A stretch of 64,000 nt of DNA from Plectosphaerella cucumerina (Eukaryota; Ascomycota; Sordariomycetes; Glomerellales; Plectosphaerellaceae). Below, piece by piece: positions 55,254 to 64,000 of this stretch; the stretch's first letter is position 1, and every line of letters begins with the position of its first letter. Where the stretch lies: assembly GCA_020746995.1 (NCBI GenBank), contig JAGPXD010000004.1:496001-560000 (forward strand), given 5' to 3'. The position numbers and the translations under genes are program-made. Below the pieces are notes generated by a model. The model was not told the origin of the DNA and made no database searches. It was given only the letters and a program-made list of their open reading frames with translations.

Positions 55254-56633
55254 ATGCGCTCCAACACCATCTTCGCCGCTGGCATCGTCGCCGCCTCCAG
55301 CGTCATCGCAGCCCCTCTCAACGCTCGCGCCGACAACGGTCCCCTGCTCCCCACTACGACTGCCTCGCAGGCCGCTCTGACCACTGAGACCACCGGGCCT
55401 CTCATCCCGACTACTTCGGCTTCCCAGGCGGCTCAGACGACCGAGACCACTGGTCCTCTGATTCCCACCACCTCGGCTTCTCAGAGTGCTCTGACCACTG
55501 AGACCACTGGTCCCCTCATTCCCACGACCACTGCCTCGGGAAGCGCTTCGGCCTCTGGAACCGCCAGCTCCTCCGTCTCTCAGGGCACTCAGAGCTCCAC
55601 GGCCTCGGGCACTGCTTCCAGCAGCGGCACTGCCACTGGCACCTCGACCGCCTCTTCTTCCGGCACTGCGACCAACAGCGCTTCCAGCACTGGGACTGCC
55701 TCCAGCACCGGCACCGGCACCGCTTCCAGCACCGGAACAGCTTCGAGCACTGGCACCGCGTCGAGCTCCGGCACCGCCACTAGTACTGCATCCAGCACCG
55801 TGACCGGCTCCGCCACCGGCTCCAGCAGCGCTTCGGCCACCGCCACCAACACCAGCACCGGCCCCGCCCCTCCGGTTACCACTGGCGCTCCCCCGGTCAC
55901 TACCGGCCCCGCTCCCCCGGTCACCACCGAGACCCCACCTCCCCAGGTCCTGACGGTCTTGACCACCATCACCGACGAGTTCACCAGCTATGTGACCTAC
56001 GTTCCTGTCACTGTCACTGGCAACGCCGGCCCCACTGTCACAGTCACCGAGACCGTCACCGTCGACGGCAACGGCAACGGCTGCGCGCCCACCGGCACCT
56101 CCACCCAGGTTGCTCCCCCCTCTCAGTCGACCAACCCCTCCGGTGGCTCATCCTTCTACCCCTCGGCCATCTACCACTATGACGTCTCGACCGGCGCCAT
56201 CACCTGCGGCGTCGAGGACGGCCTGATCGAGAAGTTCCCTGCCAACAAGGGCCACGACATCACCACCCTCGTCACCTTCACCTACCCCGAGGAGTCGGCC
56301 GGCAAGAAGTGCCAGTTTGAGTTCTTCCTCTCCAGCGCCTCGACCCTCGAGGGCAGCGGCAAGATCGACGTCTTCACCTCCCTCAACCCCGCCCCCGGCT
56401 GCAAGGCCTCCTGGCCCCCGGGCAACCAGCGCAACGTCCACGCCGGCCGCCTGTCCGCCCACGTCGGTGCCTTCGCAACCTGGGATGCCACCTACGGTGC
56501 CTCGTACCTGACCGAGCCCACCGACTGCAAGGCTCCCGGCACCCAGGAGGGCATTGAGCTGGTTGGTGTTTACGATGAGGACCACGTTGCCTGGTTCCCT
56601 GACGGCTCGGGCGCTCGCATCATCTACAACTAG
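55254..56633 (+). CDS. Secreted Ser/Thr-rich repeat protein with But2-like C-terminal domain
   Basis: The intronless frame gives 459 residues. A signal peptide (MRSNTIFAAGIVAASSVIAAPL) is followed by 19-residue repeats of the type GPLIPTTSASQAAQTTETT (about residues 29-95). A long Ser/Thr/Ala/Gly region rich in SSTGTA and SGTA units follows, then a Pro/Thr stretch with three PPVTT units. This region should be heavily O-glycosylated. The C-terminal part from about residue 300 (FYPSAIYHYDVSTGAITCGV, then CQFEFFLSSASTLEGSG and a few conserved cysteines) resembles the But2 C-terminal domain found in many fungal secreted proteins, whose role is unclear. The layout suggests a cell-wall or surface protein. 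No GPI signal is seen. Codon use is strongly biased to C-ending codons, as in highly expressed genes. The But2 assignment is from memory of the domain's pattern. Confidence 0.82.
   Translation: MRSNTIFAAGIVAASSVIAAPLNARADNGPLLPTTTASQAALTTETTGPLIPTTSASQAAQTTETTGPLIPTTSASQSALTTETTGPLIPTTTASGSASASGTASSSVSQGTQSSTASGTASSSGTATGTSTASSSGTATNSASSTGTASSTGTGTASSTGTASSTGTASSSGTATSTASSTVTGSATGSSSASATATNTSTGPAPPVTTGAPPVTTGPAPPVTTETPPPQVLTVLTTITDEFTSYVTYVPVTVTGNAGPTVTVTETVTVDGNGNGCAPTGTSTQVAPPSQSTNPSGGSSFYPSAIYHYDVSTGAITCGVEDGLIEKFPANKGHDITTLVTFTYPEESAGKKCQFEFFLSSASTLEGSGKIDVFTSLNPAPGCKASWPPGNQRNVHAGRLSAHVGAFATWDATYGASYLTEPTDCKAPGTQEGIELVGVYDEDHVAWFPDGSGARIIYN
55338..55535 (+). repeat. 57-nt coding repeats (19 residues, three full plus a partial copy)
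   Basis: Within the But2-like gene, the unit GPL(L/I)PTT(T/S)ASQ..(L/Q)TTETT occurs at residues 29-47, 48-66 and 67-85, and starts again at 86. Differences between copies are mostly at third positions and a few residues. Confidence 0.85.
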
Positions 56634-58714
56634 ATTCCTTCTGCTGCTTTTGCATCTTGCGAGATATTGGACTTACACTGGGCTTGGGATCGCGATAAAA
56701 AAGGGGTTGGCGCGTTTAGATTTGTTTGAGCATGGCATCGATCGGCATTGCATTTTCTGGCTTGGACTCGATGTCCTTAATAATAATTAGACAACAGACA
56801 CATTCCTTTACATGGTCCCAATGGCTGAATGACTGAGGTGAAATGGCAAAACAACCAATTCTGCGACTTCTAGGACGCTTCGGGTGGTGAAAAAGGCTGG
56901 GACCGGAAAGAACTCCAATGCGATGGAATTGAGATGTCAAATGTGCACATCCATCACCAAGCCCTGCGTTTCATGCTTGGCGCCAAGCCGGGAGGCCCAC
57001 CGCCAATGCGTGGCCGATTGTCCGGGAAGGAAGCGTGCCAAGAGATTGAGGAGGGATGATCGGCTGTCTTGCCTGCAGGGCTTGCCGCGTGTGCGAACGA
57101 CGACGACTTGTCATCACTCATCAGCGAGCACAAGCAGGGGCCGAGGCCATTCCCTCGCCTGGAAGGCTGCAGGTCACATTCCCATGTCGCGCGCCTGTTG
57201 ACAGCCCGTGACATTCGGGAAGAGACGGGTGGAATGGCAGCCAGCTCTGGGAGTCTCCGGATTGGCCAGAGAATATTGTGGTGATACTTCTGGCTGGGGC
57301 GTGGCGCGATCAGTCATCCACCCGCCAGCCGGGTCTAACGTGGTAGCGGGTGTCGCCTTCCCCGAGGAGAACACCCGGAATAGAAGTCACCCTAGGCCAC
57401 GCCCGTGTCGCTTCCACTGTGACCTGCCGTCTCGATCACCAGCCGCATTCGTTTGTCGGGTCTGCTATTCTCATCTGCTCGTACCTAGATTCTCTCTGTG
57501 ACGTGCTGTGCCTCCAAGCTCTCAACGGCCTGATGTCGAGTCGAAAGACGAGACGACACCCGCGTTGCGGCGATTGAGCAACGGCCCGAGTTTCGTTCAG
57601 CAACCGTCATGCACCCACACTGGCGGGGCCCCTGGAACGCTGGCTCGACGCGCACAGCACCCACTCGTCATGTCAATGGACGCCGTCGGATCCGATCATC
57701 ACCACTGGCAGGGGAGGCACAAGAGCACAGGCCTTCCACCTCTGCCGGGCTTGCTCAGGGCCACCTTCAGGTACAAGTACAGGGCAGGCACAGCGCTGGT
57801 AGATCGCCAAGCAGCGGGACCAAGACCGCTGGCAGGTGCTTGGCGACCTCGCAAGGCTTGTTTCGCACGAGCACGCGTCTTGGCGGAGCCATCTTTGCGT
57901 CTATTGGCCACCGCTCAAGACCCTGTGGGGACAGGCTGCGTGTCCCGGAACTTCGGCATCGTCTTGCAGGGGTGTGGGCTCCACATTCCCGCATCTGTTG
58001 GTGCTTCCCTGCCCGCTGCAGGGAAAGGGCGTCCCACACCTCGCGGCTGACCCGTTGCCGGACCCCTTTCGTTCGGTGTTTTTCTTGCAGGTTTTCCTGC
58101 GGTGCGCCATCGACTGGGGCGCTCGATTACGAAGTGAGGGTGCTCGACCCGCGTGCCTGCGTGTTGTGGGAGAGGGTGATACCACCGGCACCACCGGGGC
58201 GTTGGTGTCGGGACAGGTACCTCGACATGCAATGTGTGGTCCGAGGGAGGGGCTCCGCTGGAGTATACCTCGCGCAACTTTCCACGGCTTCGTCTTGCCG
58301 CTTCTCTTCCCTCCTTACAACTCCAGTGACGGAATCCCATCTTCTCCAGACCCGTTCCCCCGTGTTTTCCTGTTCCTATTCTCGGGCTCCGACCGCGCTA
58401 ATCCGCCCGCCCGCCACCGACTCTCGCTCTTACGGTCACCAGCGCCTCCTCAGCTCAGCCCATCTTCTCATCTTTAACATTTAGCCAACCGTCCCAACCA
58501 CGCAACCACCACCAAGCCGCTGCGCCCGACCTCCCGCCGTCGCCGCGCCGCACCTTGCTCGACCGCCCTCTCCCTATTGGGGCACGGTCTCGCCCATCAA
58601 TGATCTATCGGCCCCTTTAGATCTCCCACCAACTACTGTCTCTTCGCGACTTTTCGTCCTTCACACTCACAACTCGTCGCTCGCTTCTTTCCAGCTATCA
58701 CCACACACTTCGCC
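56634..58714. other. Intergenic region But2-like/GH76 (2.1 kb)
   Basis: Several overlapping open frames exist (57508-58050, 57609-58484, 57836-58477), but none has a domain, signal peptide or splice pattern that singles it out. From about 58270 to 58714 the sequence is strongly C/T-rich, as in a long 5' leader of the downstream GH76 gene. I call no gene. Confidence 0.4.
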
Positions 58715-60223
58715 ATGAAGACAACCCTTATCGCCAGCGGGGCCGTCGCCCTCCTCGCCTCAGGGACGGGCGCCAACGCCCAAGCTTTCAGCATAGATTC
58801 GGATGGTACGCTACTTGTCCTCCTTCGGTCCCGTGCCCCGTCGCACAAGTGTGACCGCCCAGTCTAACCGACCAACCCCTAGATGCCATTAAGCAGACAG
58901 CGCGGACTCTCGCCTTCGATCTCATGACCTACTACACCGGCAACCAGTCGGGTCAGACTCCCGGCATCCTCCCGGGGCCACCACCCGCTGGAGATTACTA
59001 CTGGTGGGAGGGTGGTGCTATGTGGGGAGCCATGATGGATTACTGGCAGTACACGGGAGACACGAGCTACAACGATGTCATCACCCAGGCTCTGCTCTTC
59101 CAAAAGGGCGACGCCGACGATTATCAGCCCGGCAACGTGACGCTGTCACTAGGAAACGACGATCAAGGCTTCTGGGGTATGTCTGCCATGCTGGCTGCCG
59201 AGATCAAGTTCCCCAACCCGCCCGAAGATCAGCCCGGCTGGTTGGCTCTTGCCCAGGCCGTCTTCAACACCCAAGCCGCCCCCGATCGGCACGATGACAC
59301 CTGCGGCGGCGGTCTACGCTGGCAGATCCCTGTCACCAACAAGGGCTACAACTACAAAAACAGCATTGCCAACGGCTGCTTCTTTAACCTCGGCGCCCGC
59401 CTTGCCCGTTACACCGGCAACACCACCTACGCCGACTGGGCGGAGAAGACTTGGCAGTGGATGAACGACGTCGGCTTCATGACGTCGGACTACAACATTT
59501 ACGATGGCGGTCACGTCGAACACGACTGCAAGGACCTTAACAAGGCCCAGTTCTCCTACAACGCTGCTGTTTTCTTGCAGGGAGCGGCCCACATGTTCAA
59601 CTACGTGAGTTGGCGCAAATGCCGCCTCGAGGGCTTCTTAGCTGACTTCTTCCCAGACCAATGGCAACGAGACGTGGAAGGGCCGCGTCGAGGGCCTCCT
59701 CGACCGCACGCTTGACTTGTTCTTCCCCAACGGAATCGCCTACGAGATTGCCTGCGAGTCTCGCATGTCCTGCACGACCGACATGCTGTCGTTCAAGGGT
59801 TACCTGCACCGCTGGCTCGCTCAGGTCGGCCAGGTCGCCCCCTTCACGGCCAGCAAGATCGAAGACGTTCTCAAGACCTCGACTCAGGCGGCCATCGCCC
59901 AGTGCACGGGCGGCACCAACGGCAGGACCTGCGGGTTCCAGTGGAGCAGCGGGACGTTCGACGGCGTCACAGGCGCAGGCGAGACGATGAACGTGCTGAG
60001 CGCCGTGTCCGCGCGTCTCGTCAAGAACGTCGAGGGCCCTGTCACCAACAGCACGGGCGGCACTTCCAAGGGCAACCCCAACGCCGGCTCCGACTCGCAC
60101 GACTACACCCTGGAGTACCCGCCCCCCACGACGGCTGACAAGGCGGGCGCTGGTATTCTGACGTTCCTCGTCTTGGCGGGATGCATCTCCACGTTCACCT
60201 GGATGAGCATAGGCGACAGCTGA
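58715..60223 (+). CDS. DCW1: GH76 mannan endo-1,6-alpha-mannosidase, DCW1/DFG5 type, GPI-anchored
   Basis: Dcw1/Dfg5 proteins are thought to attach GPI proteins to cell-wall glucan by cutting and transferring the GPI glycan. Exons are 58715-58805, 58883-59604 and 59657-60223; introns of 77 nt (TCTAAC branch) and 52 nt; product 459 residues. A signal peptide (MKTTLIASGAVALLASGTGANA) is followed by the GH76 domain. It includes GDYYWWEGGAMWGAMMDYW, SLGNDDQGFWGMSAM with the adjacent aspartates expected at the active site, CGGGLRWQI, NSIANGCFFNLGARLARYTG, FSYNAAVFLQGAAHM and ESRMSCTTDMLSFKGYLHRW. The C-terminus has a short spacer and a hydrophobic tail (AGAGILTFLVLAGCISTFTW) typical of GPI attachment. 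The sequence cannot separate DCW1 from DFG5 orthology. Family and anchoring are confident. Confidence 0.92.
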
Positions 60224-60818
60224 GGTAATTGGAAGAGGATTGCTTGCAGCAATTTCGGATCGGTACATTCTTCATGTATTGGGCACGGCGCGCGGCGTTT
60301 GGTGGTCAGCCAGGCGTAAATCGCGCTCATGCGCGTTGCCATTGGCGTTGGACCAGGGTTTTCTGCCACAGCGGCATGTTATTTCTTGGGCTGGGAGCAT
60401 GGCCTTGCCTTTTCACTATTCGTGTAAGAGATTTTGGATGTGCCGGCAAGGCCCCGGTAGTCGACAGCGACAATGATAATGGATATCTTCAGTCTGTTCG
60501 TCTGGTGATGGTTGGGAAAATGAGTGGCGTGAGCGGGAGCTGCTCAGCGAAGCTTGGGTGATTCAGGGGTTGCGGCCTTAGTCATACAGCGGGGCTAGGC
60601 GCCAAGTCGTTTCATCGGCCCTGACAGCACACCGTTTGACCTCACTCGCTGAGTCGCCAACTCACCTCACTCCAACCTCACCCAGCTTGACAACAGCAGC
60701 TCGACAACGCCCGAGCCCACGATTCCTTCCTCGACGATCGCAGCACACCCACCACCTCCCATGACTGCAGCTTACACCCGACCATAGACCCTACCTAACC
60801 TCCCCCGACCCCGCAATC
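60224..60818. other. Intergenic region GH76/MYND gene
   Basis: This holds the GH76 3' end and the promoter and C-rich leader of the MYND gene. No gene or RNA is seen. Confidence 0.45.
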
Positions 60819-61606
60819 ATGCCCCTCCCAGACTTCAGCTCGCCAACCCTCTTCCCGTCCTTCGCCGACGTACCCCTCGAGGCCTCACCACCACCCATCA
60901 CCGCCGCCTCCGCCGCCGTCGTGCCCTATCCTCCCAACAACGCCGCGCCCTCCTCCTCCCTGCCGCCCCCCTACTCGGCACCCCCCGCCGGCGAGGAACC
61001 TGCTCCGCCCCCGCCACCGTCATACTCCCCCACGCCCGAGACAACGACACACTTCCTCCTCGCCCAGGTCAAGCAGAACATGACCATCACTAAACCCACA
61101 CTCATCGCCACCGATGCGTCCGGCGTAGATTTCGCAATCACCTTTGAAGACCGCGGCATTGACCTCCGTCCCGTCAAGATGGGTTGGACGGTCGTCATTC
61201 CCGGCGCGACGCGCACGGCGCCTCCGGCTGATGGCTCGAAGAAGGGCTTCGTGAGAGTTCCTGAGGGAAGGGGCACGGGGGTGCATTATATCCCTGCAAA
61301 GCTGGCGCGCGTCATGGAGGTGGGCAGGCGGTTGAATGAGGCGGAGGGGACGGTGGAGGAGGATGAGGAGGATAAGGGGTGTATGACGTGCGGAAGGGAG
61401 GGGGGAGAGACGGGTGGTGCGCTGTTGAAGTGTACGGGGTGTGTGAGGGTGACGTATTGTGGAAAGGTGAGTTGATGGGAGGAGATGGTGGGATGTGTGT
61501 TTGCTGACATGGTGTTTAGGACTGCCAGAGGAAGGATTGGACGGAGGGAGGGCATAAGAGTGATTGTAAGGTGTTCAAGGCTATGGCTGTGACCTGGGGG
61601 GTCTAA
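60819..61606 (+). CDS. MYND zinc-finger protein with Pro-rich N-terminus
   Basis: MYND fingers mediate protein-protein contacts, often with proline-rich partners. Exons 60819-61466 and 61520-61606 (53-nt intron, GTGAGT...TTTAG) give 244 residues. The first 75 residues are rich in Pro, Ala and Ser (SSLPPPYSAPPAGEEPAPPP). A middle region with beta-like pattern follows (GVDFAITFEDRGIDLRPVKM), then an acidic stretch, and the C-terminal MYND finger: CMTCGREGG, LLKCTGCVRVTYCGK, and after the splice DCQRKDWTEGGHKSDCKVF. All Cys/His ligands of the finger are present; the intron divides it. No SET or other catalytic domain is attached, so the function is unknown. The stop is set by the GTCTAA after the finger. 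Confidence 0.85.
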
Positions 61607-61970
61607 CCGGACGGAAGCTTTTTCGCATGTAGAACAGCATAAGCGGGGTTGGACTAAGAGAGAGCAAAAGAGCGGCTTTCAGGTATTCATCCAGGTGGGT
61701 GTATGTTGAAAATAACCATTGAAGTTGGGCTTCTTTGGCAGCTGATTTCTGAAATGTCATAGTCGAAACTACACTTGAGTCGAGGTGGTCAGAGCCAGGT
61801 ATGTGCCCTTGACATGGTGCTTGATGTGCCTTCTACTCTAGTAATGGATGTTCAAGAAATGCGTTGCGTCCCCTTCCAGCCAGAAATCGTTTCCGCAGCA
61901 GTGCCTTATTCTCTTAACAGGACTTCGGGTATCTTTACAGGTGGCTCATCTTTGATGCAACTCACACCCC
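61607..61970. other. Convergent 3' region
   Basis: The MYND and SnoaL-like genes end towards each other over about 360 bp. Nothing coding is supported; the plus-strand open frame 61775-62638 is antisense to the spliced SnoaL-like gene. Confidence 0.5.
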
Positions 61971-62584
61971 TCAGCCTCTCAGTCCCCTCCGAGACGGGGC
62001 ACAGCCCGAAGTTTCGCCTTCAGGGAAAACCTCTCCAACATCCCACTGTCATCGCATTAGCTTCAAAGCCTTCATTTAAGATTTGGATCGCGTCCACTTA
62101 CATGCTCGACAATACAACCGGCCTCCCACCTGAACCTATCCACAACCTCGCCGACCCCGGTGGCGTTGTAGTTCAGCCACCCCTGGTCTCCCCTGAATGC
62201 CGTTCGAAGAACAGTGATGGTGACATTCGGCCAAACGGGTCCGAGGAAATCGAGTGCTGCGTTGGGACCGTCATCGGCGAAGGGGTTGTGGTTCTAGCTC
62301 CGTCAGCTGAAGCTTGTGCTGGAAAGACGGGCAATTCTTACGATATACGTCGAAGAGATGTACTCAAACGCGTTGGTCAGGTTCTTGGTTCTCAGGAAGG
62401 CGTTGGTGAACTCGTCGAAGCGCTGCTCGGTCTCTCTTTCCGTGGGCGGTGGCGAGATGGGTTGGCATGGAGGCGGTGTTGCGACGCTCTGGCGTGCTTT
62501 CAGGACGGGAGTTGGGTTGGCATCGGGAACGACGGCGGCGATGGCTTGCGCCATGAAGAGGAAGATGGGAAGAGTCGAACGCAT
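61971..62584 (-). CDS. Secreted SnoaL/NTF2-like fold protein
   Basis: Exons 62584-62342, 62293-62102 and 62045-61971 (introns 48 and 53 nt, both with clear branch sites) give 169 residues. A signal peptide (MRSTLPIFLFMAQAIAAVVP) is followed by a short Pro/Thr-rich segment. The domain then reads RFDEFTNAFLRTKNLTNAF, EYISSTYINHNPFADDGPNA, LDFLGPVWPNVTITVLR, FRWEAGCIVEHWDVGE. The helix, the NHNP turn and the final VEHWDV are the pattern of SnoaL-like proteins of the NTF2 fold, which include polyketide cyclases and many uncharacterised proteins. Secretion argues against a cyclase role inside the cell, and no polyketide synthase is nearby. The usual histidine/aspartate pocket residues (NHNP, HWD) are present. 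Function unknown. Confidence 0.78.
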
Positions 62585-63255
62585 GTTGAAGATGTGGGGA
62601 TGGAAATGTTGGTGAAGAGATGGTTGAAGATGCAGTGAGCTTGATGCCGAGAGACTCGTACTTTATGTGCTTTCATTCACAGCTACTATGACCAGGTTGC
62701 CTCCTTTCCTTGGACTTGGCGCGACTAGACAACATGCGTTGTATTCATCAGCAAGTTTTGGATAAGTTGGAACACAGGCACATCATCACTCTATGCATGA
62801 CTCGGTGCCAAGCTTCCGCGCCTCTGAAGATGCGCAAGCTTACATTCGCCATGTCGCGGACAATGCCACATCCCACCTTTGCCCGACTGTTCCCTCGGCA
62901 CATAACGGTCGGCAATCGAACCGAGCTAGATGCCGAGATTGACCTGGAAGGCTATCAAGATGGCGATCTGATAGCCCCAGTCGAAGCGCGGACTGGACTG
63001 CCCCAATTTACTCGCTTGGAACCGCACTCAATCCGAAGACAAGATAAACCGGTTCAATTGATGGTTGTCACATGCCTAAAAAGGCCACTGAGCCGACGTT
63101 GCATTCGAGTCGCCGCACTCGCGTCGTGCTGCACCTGCCGCAACGGGAAGTCGGGAGCTCGACGGGAGGAATCTCCATAATGAAACGCAGGTGCTAGATA
63201 GAAGATTGTCGGCCGCTGCAAGCGCGTCCTCAATTTCTCTCTACCTACCTATAGG
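62585..63255. other. Intergenic region
   Basis: This holds the SnoaL-like gene promoter and the 3' end of the TPR gene. A plus-strand open frame (62710-63180) has no recognisable feature and is not called. Confidence 0.4.
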
Positions 63256-64000
63256 CTATATCAACATTTTCTCACTCGCTGCGTCGCCTACTTCATGCCC
63301 ATCAGCCTCAGCAGGTGGCATGACAAATCTCGTCTCCGGAAACTCAACATCCAACGCCCCCGATATGTCAGCCTGTACATGCAACGCCATCTTATCCCGC
63401 GCCTCCCGAAGCTTCTCAGCAAGCGGGTGCACTGCTCTCAGCGGCCTGACGATGCTAGCGAATCCCTTGAGCGCCTTATCGCAGGTCTTGATGCTCTCTC
63501 TGATCTTTCCCTGCAATTGGTAGCACCGCGCTAGGTCGATGAGCGTTCCCAGTCTGTCGGGGTGGTAGACATCCGGCCGGGGCGCCATGGCCCTCTGCCT
63601 TCTCGAGACCTCGACAAGTATATTCTCGGCCTCGTCGTATCGTGTTTGGCTGATGAGTGTGACGGCTAGAATGTTGCGGCCGAAGAGCGTGGCTATGTGC
63701 TTCGTCCCGAACATGGCCTCTGCGACAGGGAGGGCTCCCTGAATCAGCTTCTCACCATCTTCTGGCTGGCGGAGCGCGCAGTTTGCTATGGCCATGTTGA
63801 CCATTGCCAGCAGAGTAAATGGCTTATCTTTGCCAAGCTTCAGCCTTCGTTTCTCCAGGACGTCGCTCAACAGTTCTGTTGCCTTGGCATGGTCGTGGCC
63901 CATAAGAAGCTTGACTCGGCCTAGGTTCTCCTTCGCTTCCAGAGTTCGTGGGTGGTCGTGACCGTGGATCTTTTGCATCCCTTTCATTGCTGTCTCGTGG
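63256..64000 (-). CDS. Kinesin-light-chain-type TPR protein, 3' part (runs off the window)
   Basis: The frame is open through the right edge, so only the C-terminal 247 residues or so are seen. Repeats of about 42 residues of the TPR_10/TPR_12 kind are clear: HGHDHPRTLEAKENLGRVKL, KLGKDKPFTLLAMVNMAIA, FGTKHIATLFGRNILAVTL and DVYHPDRLGTLIDLARCY. The tail (RFVMPPAEADGHEVGD) is acidic. In filamentous fungi such repeats often form the C-terminal sensor of NACHT or NB-ARC (STAND) proteins or of patatin-like proteins. The N-terminal effector and NTPase domains would lie beyond 64000, so this cannot be decided. The visible part has no intron or break. Confidence 0.8.
   Translation of the reverse strand, partial: HETAMKGMQKIHGHDHPRTLEAKENLGRVKLLMGHDHAKATELLSDVLEKRRLKLGKDKPFTLLAMVNMAIANCALRQPEDGEKLIQGALPVAEAMFGTKHIATLFGRNILAVTLISQTRYDEAENILVEVSRRQRAMAPRPDVYHPDRLGTLIDLARCYQLQGKIRESIKTCDKALKGFASIVRPLRAVHPLAEKLREARDKMALHVQADISGALDVEFPETRFVMPPAEADGHEVGDAASEKMLI

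Noticed and set aside
57508..58484. Overlapping open frames upstream of the GH76 gene
   Set aside because: Three competing frames in GC-rich sequence with no motif, signal peptide or splice support; the region is more likely promoter and leader.
61775..62638. 287-codon plus-strand open frame
   Set aside because: It is antisense to the spliced SnoaL-like gene and lacks any recognisable feature.
62710..63180. 156-codon open frame between the SnoaL-like and TPR genes
   Set aside because: Its composition is irregular, with no signal peptide, domain or intron signals; treated as chance.

Overview
The window is eukaryotic and comes from a filamentous ascomycete (Pezizomycotina), most likely a Sordariomycete. 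The evidence is the compact GC-rich coding sequence with C/G third positions, many short introns (46-75 nt, GTANGT donors, CTAAC/CTGAC branch sites), and proteins typical of these fungi: FluG, Sso1-type syntaxin, a But2-domain secreted protein and a Dcw1/Dfg5-type GH76 enzyme. The genus cannot be fixed from the sequence. I see no operon, CRISPR array, transposon or secondary-metabolite cluster.

Layout. 0-13 kb: aminodeoxychorismate lyase (-) divergent from TOM70 (+), the plasma-membrane syntaxin SSO1 (-), IMP4 (-) divergent from UPF1 (+). 14-22 kb: a GH47 alpha-mannosidase, a cysteine-rich single-pass membrane protein and an unrecognised 938-residue protein. 22-28 kb: a membrane-anchored J-protein, mitochondrial porin (VDAC), a frame-disrupted QIP/Gfd2-like 3'-5' exonuclease and a small secreted cysteine-rich protein. 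29-37 kb: asparagine synthetase (one-base frameshift), UBC9, PEX19 and a serine-rich protein interrupted by an in-frame TAG. 37-48 kb: a cation/proton antiporter divergent from an ADCK/MCP2-like kinase, then RAD52, the proteasome tether STS1/Cut8, and NOP13. 48-64 kb: FluG, guanylate kinase (one-base frameshift), a But2-domain secreted protein, GH76 DCW1/DFG5, a MYND zinc-finger protein, a secreted SnoaL-like protein and the 3' part of a TPR protein that runs off the right edge.

Most genes are independent housekeeping functions: mitochondrial import and outer membrane (TOM70, VDAC, J-protein, MCP2-like), RNA and ribosome biogenesis (IMP4, NOP13, UPF1), nuclear quality control and repair (UBC9, STS1, RAD52), peroxisome biogenesis (PEX19), nucleotide, folate and amino-acid metabolism (GUK1, ABZ2, ASN), secretion and cell wall (SSO1, GH47, GH76), and development (FluG). 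Gene models were built by hand from splice sites and frame arithmetic; exon coordinates are in each entry. No search could be run, so family names rest on recognised motifs and lengths.

The most notable observations are four coding lesions (ASN, GUK1, the exonuclease and an amber codon in the 36-kb gene), a 195-nt VDAC intron that is stop-free and frame-preserving, and very small first coding exons in IMP4 (6 nt) and RAD52 (8 nt). There is also a six-cysteine secreted protein and a large orphan protein. Two lesions hit enzymes expected to be needed for growth, so sequence error is the first explanation to exclude.
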